A DNA stretch of 64,000 bases from Paenibacillus rigui (GTDB lineage: Bacteria; Bacillota; Bacilli; Paenibacillales; NBRC-103111): the NCBI RefSeq assembly GCF_002234615.1, contig NZ_NMQW01000025.1:168435-232434 (forward strand), written 5' to 3'. Each line of letters begins with the position of its first letter. The first letter of the stretch is position 1. The translations under genes were made by a program, and so were the position numbers. Below the pieces are notes generated by a model. That model made no database searches and was not told the DNA's origin. It saw only the letters and a list, made by a program, of their open reading frames with translations. Of this stretch, positions 1 to 8,452 are shown in pieces.

Positions 1-112
1 GGTACACAGGGGGATTTTTTGTTGCAACGATAAAATCCGCTGCTTGCGCAAGGTAAAATATGGTATCTTAGATGGAGGCTCGGTTTCGTTCAGTAAAGGA
101 GGGCTGTGTAAC

Positions 113-1855
113 GTGTCATTTATTTCGAGATTATCGTGGTTTTTTCAACAGCAATGGGGCAAATATGTCCTTGCCATCGGGCTCATGATGACGGTAAGTC
201 TTCTGAGCATTATTCCGCCTAAAATGATAGGCAATGTCATAGACCAGATTCGGACGGGGACGCTTACCGGGGATTTGCTCCAACAAAGCGTACTGCTGTT
301 AATTGCGCTTGCCGCCTCGATTTATGTGATGTCCTACATATGGGTGACGACCCTGTTCGGCAACTCGATTCTTTTGGAGAAGCTGCTCCGCGGCCGGCTG
401 CTGAAGCATTGGACGAAGATGTCGCCAGCATTTTTTCAGCGGAATACGACGGGGGAGCTTATGGCTCTGGCAACCAATGATGTATTGGCTGTCAGCCAAA
501 CCGCCGGCTATGGGGTTATGACGCTGGTGAATACCTTGGTCGGTACAGGTGTTGTCGTGGTTACGATGGTTTCCCTGATCAGCTATAAGCTGATGCTTGC
601 CGCATTAATTCCGATGCCATTTCTGGCCGTGGCGATCAGCGTGCTCGGAAAGCAGATGCGGAAGCGCTTTGTGGCGGCGCAGCGGGCTTTTGGCCAAATG
701 AACGATCAGGCGCTCGAATCGATATCGGGTATGCGGGTTATTCGATCCTACGTCCAGGAGGAGCATGATATTGCCGCATTCGACCGTGTGACAAAAGACG
801 TGATGCACAAAAATATACAGGTTGCCGCGGTTAACGCGTTGTTTCACCCTGTGATTTCGGTCATTGTTGGGCTCAGCTACGCGATAGGCATCGGGTACGG
901 CGCCTATATGGTCTTTCATAGCCAGATCACGCTGGGGCAGCTGATTTCCTTCAATATTTATTTAGGCATGCTGATTTGGCCGATGATTGCGTTCGGGGAG
1001 TTTATTAACATTTTGCAGCGGGGAACCGCTTCGGTAGACCGGCTGTCCGGGAGCTTCGCCCAGCAGGCGGATGTGAAGGACGACGAACAGGCGATCACAC
1101 TGGACACTCCGGGACAGATCGTGATGAATAAGCTGAGCTTCCGCTACCCCGGTGCCGCCAAGGATAGCTTGATCGACATCTCGTTTCAGCTGGAGCAAGG
1201 GCAGACGCTAGGGCTGGTAGGCCGTACCGGAAGTGGAAAAAGCACGCTGCTCAAGCAGCTGCTGCGCCAGTATCCCATTCAACCGCAGAGCCTTCGCCTA
1301 TCCGGCATCCCGGTTGAGCGGATCCGGCTCTCCTTGCTGCGCAGCTGGATCGGCTATGTACCGCAGGAGCATTTGCTGCTGTCCAAGTCGATCCGTGATA
1401 ATATCGCTCTCGGCAAGCCGGAGGCGAGTGAGGATGCGATTTGGAAGGCGATCGAGCTTGCCTCGTTCACTGGCGATATTGAACAGCTGCAGGATGGTCT
1501 TGAAACCATTGTCGGCGAGAATGGAGTCATGCTTTCAGGAGGGCAGAAGCAGAGGGTCAGCATTGCCCGTGCGCTGCTGATCAATCCGGATATTTTGATA
1601 CTTGATGATTCCTTATCCGCTGTTGATGCGAGAACGGAGCATGCTATTCTAACAAGTTTGCGCAGCGAACGCGCAGGCAAAACCACCTTTATTGCTACCC
1701 ACCGGTTGTCCGCCGTCATGCATGCGGATTGGATTCTGGTATTGGATGAAGGGCGAGTGATCGAAGAGGGGACGCATGAGCAGTTGATGCTGCTTGGCGG
1801 CTGGTACAAGGAGCAGTTCGAGCGGCAGCAGCTGGAGGCAAGTCTGCTCGGCTGA
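113..1855 (+). CDS. bmrC: Heterodimeric ABC exporter, BmrC-like half (degenerate ATPase site)
   Basis: Predicted half of a type IV ABC multidrug exporter in the cytoplasmic membrane. A six-helix membrane domain fills about residues 1-310 and the ATPase domain the rest: Walker A GRTGSGKST near 370, signature LSGGQ near 473, Walker B ILILDDS near 494. The position normally held by the catalytic glutamate is Asp (about residue 499), the degenerate site typical of the BmrC side of BmrC/BmrD. I chose the GTG at 113 because AAAGGAGG at 95-102 precedes it; an in-frame ATG at 44 has no ribosome site. The 580-residue length fits BmrC. It lies 83 bp upstream of the partner gene and is probably co-transcribed. 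The family role (drug efflux with the partner) is established in Bacillus; the substrate here is inferred. Confidence 0.88.
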   Translation: MSFISRLSWFFQQQWGKYVLAIGLMMTVSLLSIIPPKMIGNVIDQIRTGTLTGDLLQQSVLLLIALAASIYVMSYIWVTTLFGNSILLEKLLRGRLLKHWTKMSPAFFQRNTTGELMALATNDVLAVSQTAGYGVMTLVNTLVGTGVVVVTMVSLISYKLMLAALIPMPFLAVAISVLGKQMRKRFVAAQRAFGQMNDQALESISGMRVIRSYVQEEHDIAAFDRVTKDVMHKNIQVAAVNALFHPVISVIVGLSYAIGIGYGAYMVFHSQITLGQLISFNIYLGMLIWPMIAFGEFINILQRGTASVDRLSGSFAQQADVKDDEQAITLDTPGQIVMNKLSFRYPGAAKDSLIDISFQLEQGQTLGLVGRTGSGKSTLLKQLLRQYPIQPQSLRLSGIPVERIRLSLLRSWIGYVPQEHLLLSKSIRDNIALGKPEASEDAIWKAIELASFTGDIEQLQDGLETIVGENGVMLSGGQKQRVSIARALLINPDILILDDSLSAVDARTEHAILTSLRSERAGKTTFIATHRLSAVMHADWILVLDEGRVIEEGTHEQLMLLGGWYKEQFERQQLEASLLG

Positions 1856-1938
1856 TGCTGCCGGAGGTCCGGTGGCGAAGCGGCAGGCTTGAGCACACGT
1901 TCCGGAAGAAGCGAACGGAGGAAGAAAGGAAGTGAAGT

Positions 1939-4068
1939 ATGGCGTCGGAGCAAAAATCAACGAAATCGTCGGTCATCAGACGGTTAACCCGTTATGCATT
2001 GCTTTACAAGCTGCGGATCGCCGCAGCGCTGCTCGTGCTTTGCTGCGCTGTAGGCGCAGAGCTTGCAGGGCCTTATATCGCCAAGACGATAATTGATAAG
2101 CATATCAGCAGCGTACAGCTGCCCTGGTATGAGATATCCTTGCAGCAGGCGGCGGGTTCGGGTACGCCCTACGTGGAGTTGGACGGCAAGGCTTATGTCC
2201 GGAACGATTGGGCGCAGCCGGGCGATCAGGATGCCAAGCTTTTCGGAGCGGATGCCATAAGGAGGGCCGGCAAGGAAGTTCGGTTCATGCAGCTGGGCGG
2301 CGCAATGTACTTGATCGGCGGTGCGGACCGGTATGACGGCAACTGGTCGCTGCAGACCGGGCCGGGGCAGGGGGAAGCCGTTGCACAGGTTAGCCGCAGC
2401 GGGGAAGCGCCGCAGGCCTACCCCGCACGCAAGCTGAGCGCATCGGAGGTCGTCTCTCTGTATCAGTACGATACGGGTGCGGTGTTCCGGTGGCTGTGGC
2501 TGTTCGTCGGGCTGCTGGTGCTGGCCGGTGTACTTCATTACGTGCAGGCCTACGCGCTTCAATCGACGGCTCTGCGCATCATTCAGAGAATGCGGATGGA
2601 TTTGATGAGGCACATTCAGCAAATTCCGATCCGATATTTTGACAATACGCCGATAGGTCAGGTTGTGTCCCGGATTGCTAATGACACAGAAGCGATCAAA
2701 GATTTGTTCATGAGCTTTATGGCGACCTTCGTCGTCAGTACGATCAATATTGGCGGTATTTATATTGCGTTGTTTTTACTCGATTTCCGGCTGGCGCTCG
2801 TTACGCTGATTTTCATTCCGGTGTTTATCGTCGTGATGTATGTACATTTAAAATTTTCGCGCAAGTACATTACCGTCATGCGGGCGCGGCTGAGCGATAT
2901 GAATGCGATGATCAGCGAGTCGATCGCCGTTATGCCGATCGTGCAGGCGTTCCGGCAGGAACGTGCGCGGCTGGATGAATTCGAGGTGCTCAATGAGGAC
3001 CGCTACCGCAATAACGTCAAGCAATTCCGTGTGTTCTCGCTATCGTCGCGGAACTTCACCGGCTTGGTAGGAGCGCTGTTTACCGCAGGGACGATCTGGT
3101 ATTTTGGGGGCCAATCGCTGCAAACCGCCATCTCGTTCGGTGTCTTTTATGCTTTTATCGACTACTTGGGACGATTCTTTCAGCCGATCATCGGGATTTT
3201 CGATCAGCTGATGAATGCCCAGCGGGCCATGGTTTCTGCGGAAAAAGTGTTTTATTTGCTTGATCTGGAGGGAAGGGAGCTGGAGGAAGCGGTTGGATTG
3301 CCCCGGCCGCAAGGGCATGTGGTGTTTGACAACGTGACCTTCGGCTACAAGGAAGGGGAGCCGGTGCTGCGCGGCATTACCTTCGAGGCGAAGCAGGGGG
3401 AAACGGTTGCCTTGGTTGGCCACACGGGCTCCGGCAAAAGCTCGATTATGAATTTGTTGTTGGGGTTTTATGAGCCGAGCTCGGGCAGCATTCGTATCGA
3501 CGGAGCGAATATCGCGGGCATGAGCAAGCAGGCACTGCGCAAGCATATGGGAATCGTCCTGCAGGACCCGTTCCTGTTCGCCGGAAATATCAAATTCAAT
3601 GTGAGCCTCTATAATGAAGGAATTGATGAGACCCGGGTAAGACAGGCGTTGGCTGATGTAGGGGCGGCTCCTTTCATAGAACAGCTCCCCGGGGGCTACA
3701 ATGAGCCGGTTGTGGAGCGGGGCAGCACCTTATCTGCGGGTCAACGGCAGCTGATTTCCTTTGCGAGGGCTTTGGCCTTCGATCCCGCGATTCTCATTCT
3801 AGACGAGGCTACGGCCAGTATCGACAGTGAGACGGAAGGGCTGATCCAGCGGGCGCTTCAGGTCGTTAGCGAGGGCCGGACGACCTTCGTGATTGCCCAT
3901 CGCTTATCTACCATAAGGGAGGCCGATCTCATTCTTGTACTGAATCGAGGGGAAATCGTGGAGCGGGGCACCCATGACGAGCTGATGCGTCAGCAGGGCC
4001 GCTACTACCGGATGTACCAGCTGCAAAAGGGCGGCGAAAAGCCTGCGGCGGGTCAATCCGTCGGATAA
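1939..4068 (+). CDS. bmrD: Heterodimeric ABC exporter, BmrD-like half
   Basis: Second half of the exporter, 709 residues. After a first membrane helix (about 22-42) comes an unusual soluble insert of roughly 130 residues before helix two (about 183-205); a BmrD-specific extracellular domain is known in the Bacillus protein and explains the length. The ATPase domain has Walker A GHTGSGKSS, signature LSAGQ and Walker B ILILDEA with a normal catalytic Glu (about residue 623), so this half should carry the active hydrolysis chemistry. The ATG at 1939 is preceded by AGGAAGTGAAG. The pairing of a degenerate and a canonical half is as expected for the heterodimer. Confidence 0.88.
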   Translation: MASEQKSTKSSVIRRLTRYALLYKLRIAAALLVLCCAVGAELAGPYIAKTIIDKHISSVQLPWYEISLQQAAGSGTPYVELDGKAYVRNDWAQPGDQDAKLFGADAIRRAGKEVRFMQLGGAMYLIGGADRYDGNWSLQTGPGQGEAVAQVSRSGEAPQAYPARKLSASEVVSLYQYDTGAVFRWLWLFVGLLVLAGVLHYVQAYALQSTALRIIQRMRMDLMRHIQQIPIRYFDNTPIGQVVSRIANDTEAIKDLFMSFMATFVVSTINIGGIYIALFLLDFRLALVTLIFIPVFIVVMYVHLKFSRKYITVMRARLSDMNAMISESIAVMPIVQAFRQERARLDEFEVLNEDRYRNNVKQFRVFSLSSRNFTGLVGALFTAGTIWYFGGQSLQTAISFGVFYAFIDYLGRFFQPIIGIFDQLMNAQRAMVSAEKVFYLLDLEGRELEEAVGLPRPQGHVVFDNVTFGYKEGEPVLRGITFEAKQGETVALVGHTGSGKSSIMNLLLGFYEPSSGSIRIDGANIAGMSKQALRKHMGIVLQDPFLFAGNIKFNVSLYNEGIDETRVRQALADVGAAPFIEQLPGGYNEPVVERGSTLSAGQRQLISFARALAFDPAILILDEATASIDSETEGLIQRALQVVSEGRTTFVIAHRLSTIREADLILVLNRGEIVERGTHDELMRQQGRYYRMYQLQKGGEKPAAGQSVG

Positions 4069-4161
4069 CGGAGCTAAGCATGTATGGCGTGGTCGGGGCG
4101 AAATCGAGCGATGAGCCGAGACCCTGTGCTTTGTTTTTCCGAAGGATGGCCGCAGGCTCAG

Positions 4162-4833
4162 CTAGCCGATTGGTCGGGGATCGCCGCTTTGAATAACGAG
4201 GAGGAGTCCCTCCTTCACTGTGATGGTTCCGGTCGGTTCTGTCAATACATTGCTGATGCCGAGAGACTGTCCTATCGTCAGCCTGGCATCCGTGAGAGGA
4301 TACAAGAAACCTTGCAAAGTAATTCCTGCTGCGTCCAATGTCAACGGGAGCAGTGATACGTAAGGGTAGGTCCCGGCAGTTAGCTGCAGGGGCCTTGTTT
4401 GGTCGATCAGCATAATTTCATTATGCTCGTCCAGCATGCGGCAAGGAACACCGGCTTGCAAGCCTTGGCGCAGCAAATGAATATTAGCCAAGGAATGGTC
4501 CCAGCGGGTGCCGAGCCCACCGCACACAATAATCTCGGAAGGGGACTGACTTAGTGCCCATGCGAAGGCAAGCTCGGTATCCGTATAGTCTTTATCAATA
4601 GGATCGCAGCTTTGAAAAAGGGTGCTGTGCCGTTCGATTTCCACCAGTTCATCGGCTGAAACCGAATCGAAATCACCTAGGGCGATATCGGGCTTTAATC
4701 CGTGGCGGAGCATGAATAGCGCTCCGCGGTCGGCTCCGACGAGCAGATCCGCGCCATCGGCATAGGGAAGCGCCCAGCTTCCGAGCGTGCCGCCGCTGTA
4801 AATGACGATTCGAGGGTGAGACATAGGGGGCAT
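4162..4833 (-). CDS. thiN: Thiamine diphosphokinase
   Basis: Transfers pyrophosphate from ATP to thiamine, giving thiamine diphosphate, in the cytoplasm. The 223-residue protein has the family signatures: an N-terminal GADRGA motif, GDFDSV, DKDYTDTELA and GGLGTRWDHSLAN, followed by a C-terminal beta-rich half. Length matches bacterial ThiN. The start is ambiguous between ATG 4833 and ATG 4824; GAAAGGAA sits only 3-4 nt before the first and about 12 nt before the second. In Bacillus this gene often sits near rpe/rsgA, but here it stands alone, convergent with the exporter operon. No TPP riboswitch was seen upstream. Confidence 0.88.
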   Translation of the reverse strand: MPPMSHPRIVIYSGGTLGSWALPYADGADLLVGADRGALFMLRHGLKPDIALGDFDSVSADELVEIERHSTLFQSCDPIDKDYTDTELAFAWALSQSPSEIIVCGGLGTRWDHSLANIHLLRQGLQAGVPCRMLDEHNEIMLIDQTRPLQLTAGTYPYVSLLPLTLDAAGITLQGFLYPLTDARLTIGQSLGISNVLTEPTGTITVKEGLLLVIQSGDPRPIG

Positions 4834-4860
4834 CCGTTCCTTTCAGGGCATTGTGAAATT

Positions 4861-4869
4861 ATTGTAGCA
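4861..4869 (-). promoter_or_regulatory. Extended -10 promoter for thiN
   Basis: Read on the minus strand the sequence is TGCTACAAT, an extended -10 element 28 nt upstream of the thiN start. No good -35 is visible, which is common for extended -10 promoters. Confidence 0.45.
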
Positions 4870-5000
4870 CAAAATAAAAAGTACAGGCAGCTTGAGAGAA
4901 CAGCTGTTTTTAAATCCGACAGGGACAGGGGAGTGGTATTCTCGCCTGTTTTTTGTTTGCGACAGAATGTTTTGTCCTGCTTATACTGTTTGGCTAGAAT

Positions 5001-5030
5001 TTTACAGCACCCTAAGGAAACCGTTATAGT
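5001..5030 (+). promoter_or_regulatory. Sigma-A promoter for the MBL-fold hydrolase
   Basis: TTTACA at 5001-5006, an 18-nt spacer, and TATAGT at 5025-5030. Each hexamer matches consensus at five of six positions. Transcription would begin near 5037, about 30 nt before the first ATG of the hydrolase. Confidence 0.6.
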
Positions 5031-5065
5031 GAAATATATTGAGATAATAGCGTTATTCCGGTGTC

Positions 5066-6007
5066 ATGAAGGAGAGGGTACCCATAGCTGGCAAAAGATT
5101 CGAGAATATGAATGGTGTCCAAATGGACAATAATTTTCGCAGGCTTCGGCAGTGGCAGGCGGAGCGTAGAAGAAAGATCAAGGACTTATCCTATGTCGTT
5201 CCTCAATGCCTGGACAAAAGAACCGATTTCCTCCGAACGAATCGGACGGAAACGTCCATCACGTGGATCGGACATTCCACGTTTCTGATCCAGATCGGCG
5301 GCTTGAACCTGCTGACCGATCCGGTCTGGGCCGAGCGGATGGGCTTCGCCAGGCGGCTGGCGCCTCCAGGCCTGCAGCTGTCCGAGCTGCCTAATATCGA
5401 CGCGGTGCTGCTGTCGCATAGTCACTACGACCATATGCATATGGCATCGCTGCGCAGATTCAAAACAGCGCAGCTGTTCGTCCCCGAGGGTCTCGGGGCC
5501 AAGCTGCGAGCCCAGGGCTTCGCTCATGTCACGGAGCTGGGCTGGTGGGAGCAGGCGCAGCTCGGAGGGCTGGAGCTGCATTTTGTACCGGCGCAGCACT
5601 GGACGCGCCGCACCTTGTGGGATACGAACCGCTCGCACTGGGGCGGCTGGGTGGTTCAGCCGGAGCGGCACAGCGGCCGTGAAGCGGTATATTTTGCGGG
5701 AGACAGCGGCTACTTCCCGGGCTTTCGGCAGATCGGCGAGCGTTTCGCGATCCGGTATGCGCTGATGCCTATCGGGGCCTATGAGCCGGAATGGTTCATG
5801 TCAATGCAGCATGTGACGCCGGAGGAGGCGGTGCAGGCTTTTGTAGAGGTTCAGGCGGAGCTGTTTATTCCGATGCATTACGGTGCTTTTCGGCTTGCGG
5901 ACGATACGCCTAAAGAGGCATTGGATCGGCTGTATGCGGAATGGGAACGAAGGGGGCTAAATGAATCCTCCTTGCAGGTCCTAAAATTAGGCGAAACGGT
6001 ACTCTAA
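5066..6007 (+). CDS. Metallo-beta-lactamase-fold hydrolase (UlaG/NAPE-PLD-like)
   Basis: Predicted zinc-dependent hydrolase of the metallo-beta-lactamase fold. The N-terminal TWIGHSTFLIQ and LLTDP, followed by the metal motif SHSHYDHMH, are typical of the UlaG/NAPE-phospholipase D branch; GDSGYF and a final MHYGAF supply later ligands. The substrate cannot be read from sequence. The start is uncertain: ATG 5066 is closest to the promoter but lacks an upstream ribosome site, while AAGGAGAGG begins inside the ORF right after it. ATG 5108 and ATG 5123 are in-frame alternatives about 30 nt or more further on, so the true N-terminus may be 14-19 residues shorter. Confidence 0.8.
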   Translation: MKERVPIAGKRFENMNGVQMDNNFRRLRQWQAERRRKIKDLSYVVPQCLDKRTDFLRTNRTETSITWIGHSTFLIQIGGLNLLTDPVWAERMGFARRLAPPGLQLSELPNIDAVLLSHSHYDHMHMASLRRFKTAQLFVPEGLGAKLRAQGFAHVTELGWWEQAQLGGLELHFVPAQHWTRRTLWDTNRSHWGGWVVQPERHSGREAVYFAGDSGYFPGFRQIGERFAIRYALMPIGAYEPEWFMSMQHVTPEEAVQAFVEVQAELFIPMHYGAFRLADDTPKEALDRLYAEWERRGLNESSLQVLKLGETVL

Positions 6008-6042
6008 TTTTGTGCATGTGACATAAACTTACATAATAATCC

Positions 6043-6072
6043 TTGTTTTTTGGATATTTCAGCCTATATAAT
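6043..6072 (+). promoter_or_regulatory. Promoter for the chemoreceptor gene
   Basis: TTGTTT at 6043-6048, an 18-nt spacer and a perfect TATAAT at 6067-6072. TGACRTAA half-sites flank it at 6019-6026, 6077-6084 (inverted) and 6092-6099, so a regulator may act here. Confidence 0.5.
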
Positions 6073-6122
6073 AATATTATGTCATATTTTGTGACGTAAT
6101 ACTATCGTAGGGGATGATCCTT

Positions 6123-8255
6123 ATGGGCAATCGGATGAGACACTGGAGCCAGATGTTTAAGCCCGCTATGCTTGTGCTAAACCGTCTTCGTTATTCGATC
6201 AAGTTTGGACTGATCGGACTTATTTTTCTTATTCCCATCACGTTCATGCTGGTCCAATATTTCAATAAACTGGATGAAGAAATTCGCTTTGCCGAGCAGG
6301 AGCGCCTGGGAACGGAACTTCTTCAAGATTTGAATGTGCTGATTACGGCGGTGGAGAAGCACAGGCTTACAGCGGCAGCCTCTATCAGGGGGAATAAAGC
6401 CGCCACGGGGCAGATAACTGAATGGCAATCCCAGGTAGATCAGGTCCTTGCCCAATTGGATCAAAAAAACACGTCTCATCGCGCTCTTCTCGATGTCTCG
6501 GATTCGCTCAAGCCATTAATGAGCCAGTGGAATGATTTGAAGTCGTCCGCAGGCAGCTTTAATGCGACCGATAATGAAGATAAACACATGGATATGGAAA
6601 AGTCGATTGCCAAGCTGGTGAACGAAGTCAAGAATGAGTCCAATCTTATATTGGATCCCCAGATGGACAGCTATTATTTGATGGATTCCACGGTGAACGT
6701 GATGCCGTATTTGTGGTTTAGTATCGGCAAAGCCGCAAGTCTAAGCGGGGAACTGCTTCAACGGGGGAATTTCAACAATACGGTCGAGAAGGAGCAGATG
6801 ATCCTTTCAACAGGAGACATCAGCGCTTATTTAGATAAGCTGAAGGATTCGACGCAAATTTCCTATCAATACAATCGCGCTTCAGAAGAAAAACTGAGCG
6901 CAGCCTTGAAGCAGGCGATGGAAGGCGTCACTTTCTTTAATAATTCGTTATACTCGAATATTGTTGCATCCTTTTCGTTTATTATGAAAACCGCGGAGCT
7001 GGACGAGCTGACGGCCAAAGCGTTCGATGCATCAGGCGTGCTGTATCAGACGGAGCTCCAACAGCTGGATCAACAATTAGTACAGCGAATCCATAAGGCG
7101 GAATCGAGTAAAGTGACGCTGCTGGCGATGACTTTGTTATTTATTCTTATTGCGGCCTATGTGTTTATTGCATTTTATTGTTCCGTTAAGCACACGGTAG
7201 ACCAGCTGAAGGAAACGTCCGCCTTGCTGTCCCAAGGGCAGCTAACCGCTAGGGCGCCTGTTGATACCAAGGATGAGCTGAGCCAATTGGTGCATGCCTT
7301 CAATGCTTTGGCGGATTCGTTCCAGCATGTTGTAGGGGAGAGCAAGCAGGTGGCCGAGCTCGTAAACACTTCTTCGCAGCAGTTGTCCCTGGCAAGCTTG
7401 GAATCGACCCGTTCTTCCGAGCAAATAGCAAGGACGATCCAGGAGGTTGCTACCGGCTCGGAGCTGCAGATGCATACGGCTCAGGAGACGTCGCAGGCTA
7501 TGCAGGAAATGGCGGCAGGGGTTCAGCGAATTGCGGAAACGTCTGCGTTTGTTTCGGAATCTGCTAATGGCGCAGCCGCGGATGCGAACCATGGCCATGA
7601 GGTCGTCAGCCGAGCGGTGGAGCAGATGTCGTCCATTAAGGAAAAAGTGGAGGAAACGGCGGTGACGATCCGCCTGCTTGGGGATGCCTCCAGCCAAATC
7701 AATCGGATTGCCGAAGCGCAAAATGCCATTACCAAGCAGACTCAGCTCTTGGCGTTGAATGCCTCGATTGAAGCAGCGAGAGCCGGGGTGCATGGCAGGG
7801 GTTTTCAGGTTGTAGCGGCGGAAGTGAAGAAGCTGGCCGAGGAATCGGAAGCTTCCGGCAAGCAGATCGTACAGCTCATCCGAATGATTCAGGACCGCAG
7901 TCAGGAGGCGGTTGAGAAAATGGAAGTTGGCGTCAAGGAAGTCGACAAAGGAACGGATACGATTGAGCGAAGCGGCGAAGTATTCGGCCGTATCCTTGGG
8001 TCCATTCAGCAGGTAGCCGAGCAAATTCAGGAAATATCGGCCGCATCGCAGCAAATGTCCGCAGGCTCGCAGCAGGTGACGGCGTCGATGGAAGAAACGG
8101 TCCTGATTTCCCGCAATGCCGCTGCTCACGCGCAGGAAGTCGCCTCCGCCACTCAGCAGCAGCTTGCTTCGATGGAGGAAATCGCCGCTTCCGCCGAGTC
8201 GCTGAATGAGAGAAGCGATAAGCTCCATCATGTTTTAAAATATTACACGGTATAA
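6123..8255 (+). CDS. Methyl-accepting chemotaxis protein
   Basis: Transmembrane chemoreceptor of about 710 residues that would signal through CheW/CheA. Membrane segment one is near residues 30-47 and segment two near 335-358 (LLAMTLLFILIAAYVFIAF). The roughly 290-residue extracytoplasmic part between them is the ligand-sensing region; its ligand is unknown. A HAMP domain follows, then a long coiled-coil signalling domain with the hairpin-tip motif QTQLLALNASIEAARAG and GRGFQVVAAEVKKLAEES. The ATG at 6123 is preferred over 6114 because AGGGGATG at 6109-6116 lies just upstream. It is monocistronic, ending at a strong terminator. Confidence 0.9.
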   Translation: MGNRMRHWSQMFKPAMLVLNRLRYSIKFGLIGLIFLIPITFMLVQYFNKLDEEIRFAEQERLGTELLQDLNVLITAVEKHRLTAAASIRGNKAATGQITEWQSQVDQVLAQLDQKNTSHRALLDVSDSLKPLMSQWNDLKSSAGSFNATDNEDKHMDMEKSIAKLVNEVKNESNLILDPQMDSYYLMDSTVNVMPYLWFSIGKAASLSGELLQRGNFNNTVEKEQMILSTGDISAYLDKLKDSTQISYQYNRASEEKLSAALKQAMEGVTFFNNSLYSNIVASFSFIMKTAELDELTAKAFDASGVLYQTELQQLDQQLVQRIHKAESSKVTLLAMTLLFILIAAYVFIAFYCSVKHTVDQLKETSALLSQGQLTARAPVDTKDELSQLVHAFNALADSFQHVVGESKQVAELVNTSSQQLSLASLESTRSSEQIARTIQEVATGSELQMHTAQETSQAMQEMAAGVQRIAETSAFVSESANGAAADANHGHEVVSRAVEQMSSIKEKVEETAVTIRLLGDASSQINRIAEAQNAITKQTQLLALNASIEAARAGVHGRGFQVVAAEVKKLAEESEASGKQIVQLIRMIQDRSQEAVEKMEVGVKEVDKGTDTIERSGEVFGRILGSIQQVAEQIQEISAASQQMSAGSQQVTASMEETVLISRNAAAHAQEVASATQQQLASMEEIAASAESLNERSDKLHHVLKYYTV

Positions 8256-8293
8256 GTCCCCCTAGGGAATCCGATAATCCGTGATTGATTATG

Positions 8294-8339
8294 AAAAGAC
8301 GCCTTACTGCCACGTGGTTCGCGGTAGTGAGGCGTCTTT
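8294..8339 (+). terminator. Intrinsic terminator after the chemoreceptor gene
   Basis: Inverted repeat AAAGACGCCTTACTGCC / GGTAGTGAGGCGTCTTT around an 11-nt loop, closed with G-U pairs and ending in TTT. It can act on both strands and separates the two convergent genes. Confidence 0.8.
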
Positions 8340-8452
8340 GTATTATGATGTGGGTGCAGGGAATTGGGTATTAGTATTTATTCGTATGTTCGTATCTCAC
8401 GCATGGATGTGGGTATGCCGCATAAAAGGTCAGGGATGTCTTAGGCTTTAGG

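Noticed and set aside
1..112. A BmrB-type leader peptide and attenuator ahead of the exporter
   Set aside because: Only 112 bp are visible; I see no clear leader ORF or paired hairpins, so nothing can be supported inside the window.
4084..4356. Plus-strand 90-codon ORF after the exporter operon
   Set aside because: It lies mostly antisense to the conserved C-terminus of thiamine diphosphokinase and has no recognisable features.
4816..5133. Plus-strand 105-codon ORF upstream of the MBL-fold gene
   Set aside because: It begins opposite the thiN start, spans thiN and MBL promoters, has no ribosome site and ends inside the hydrolase gene in another frame.
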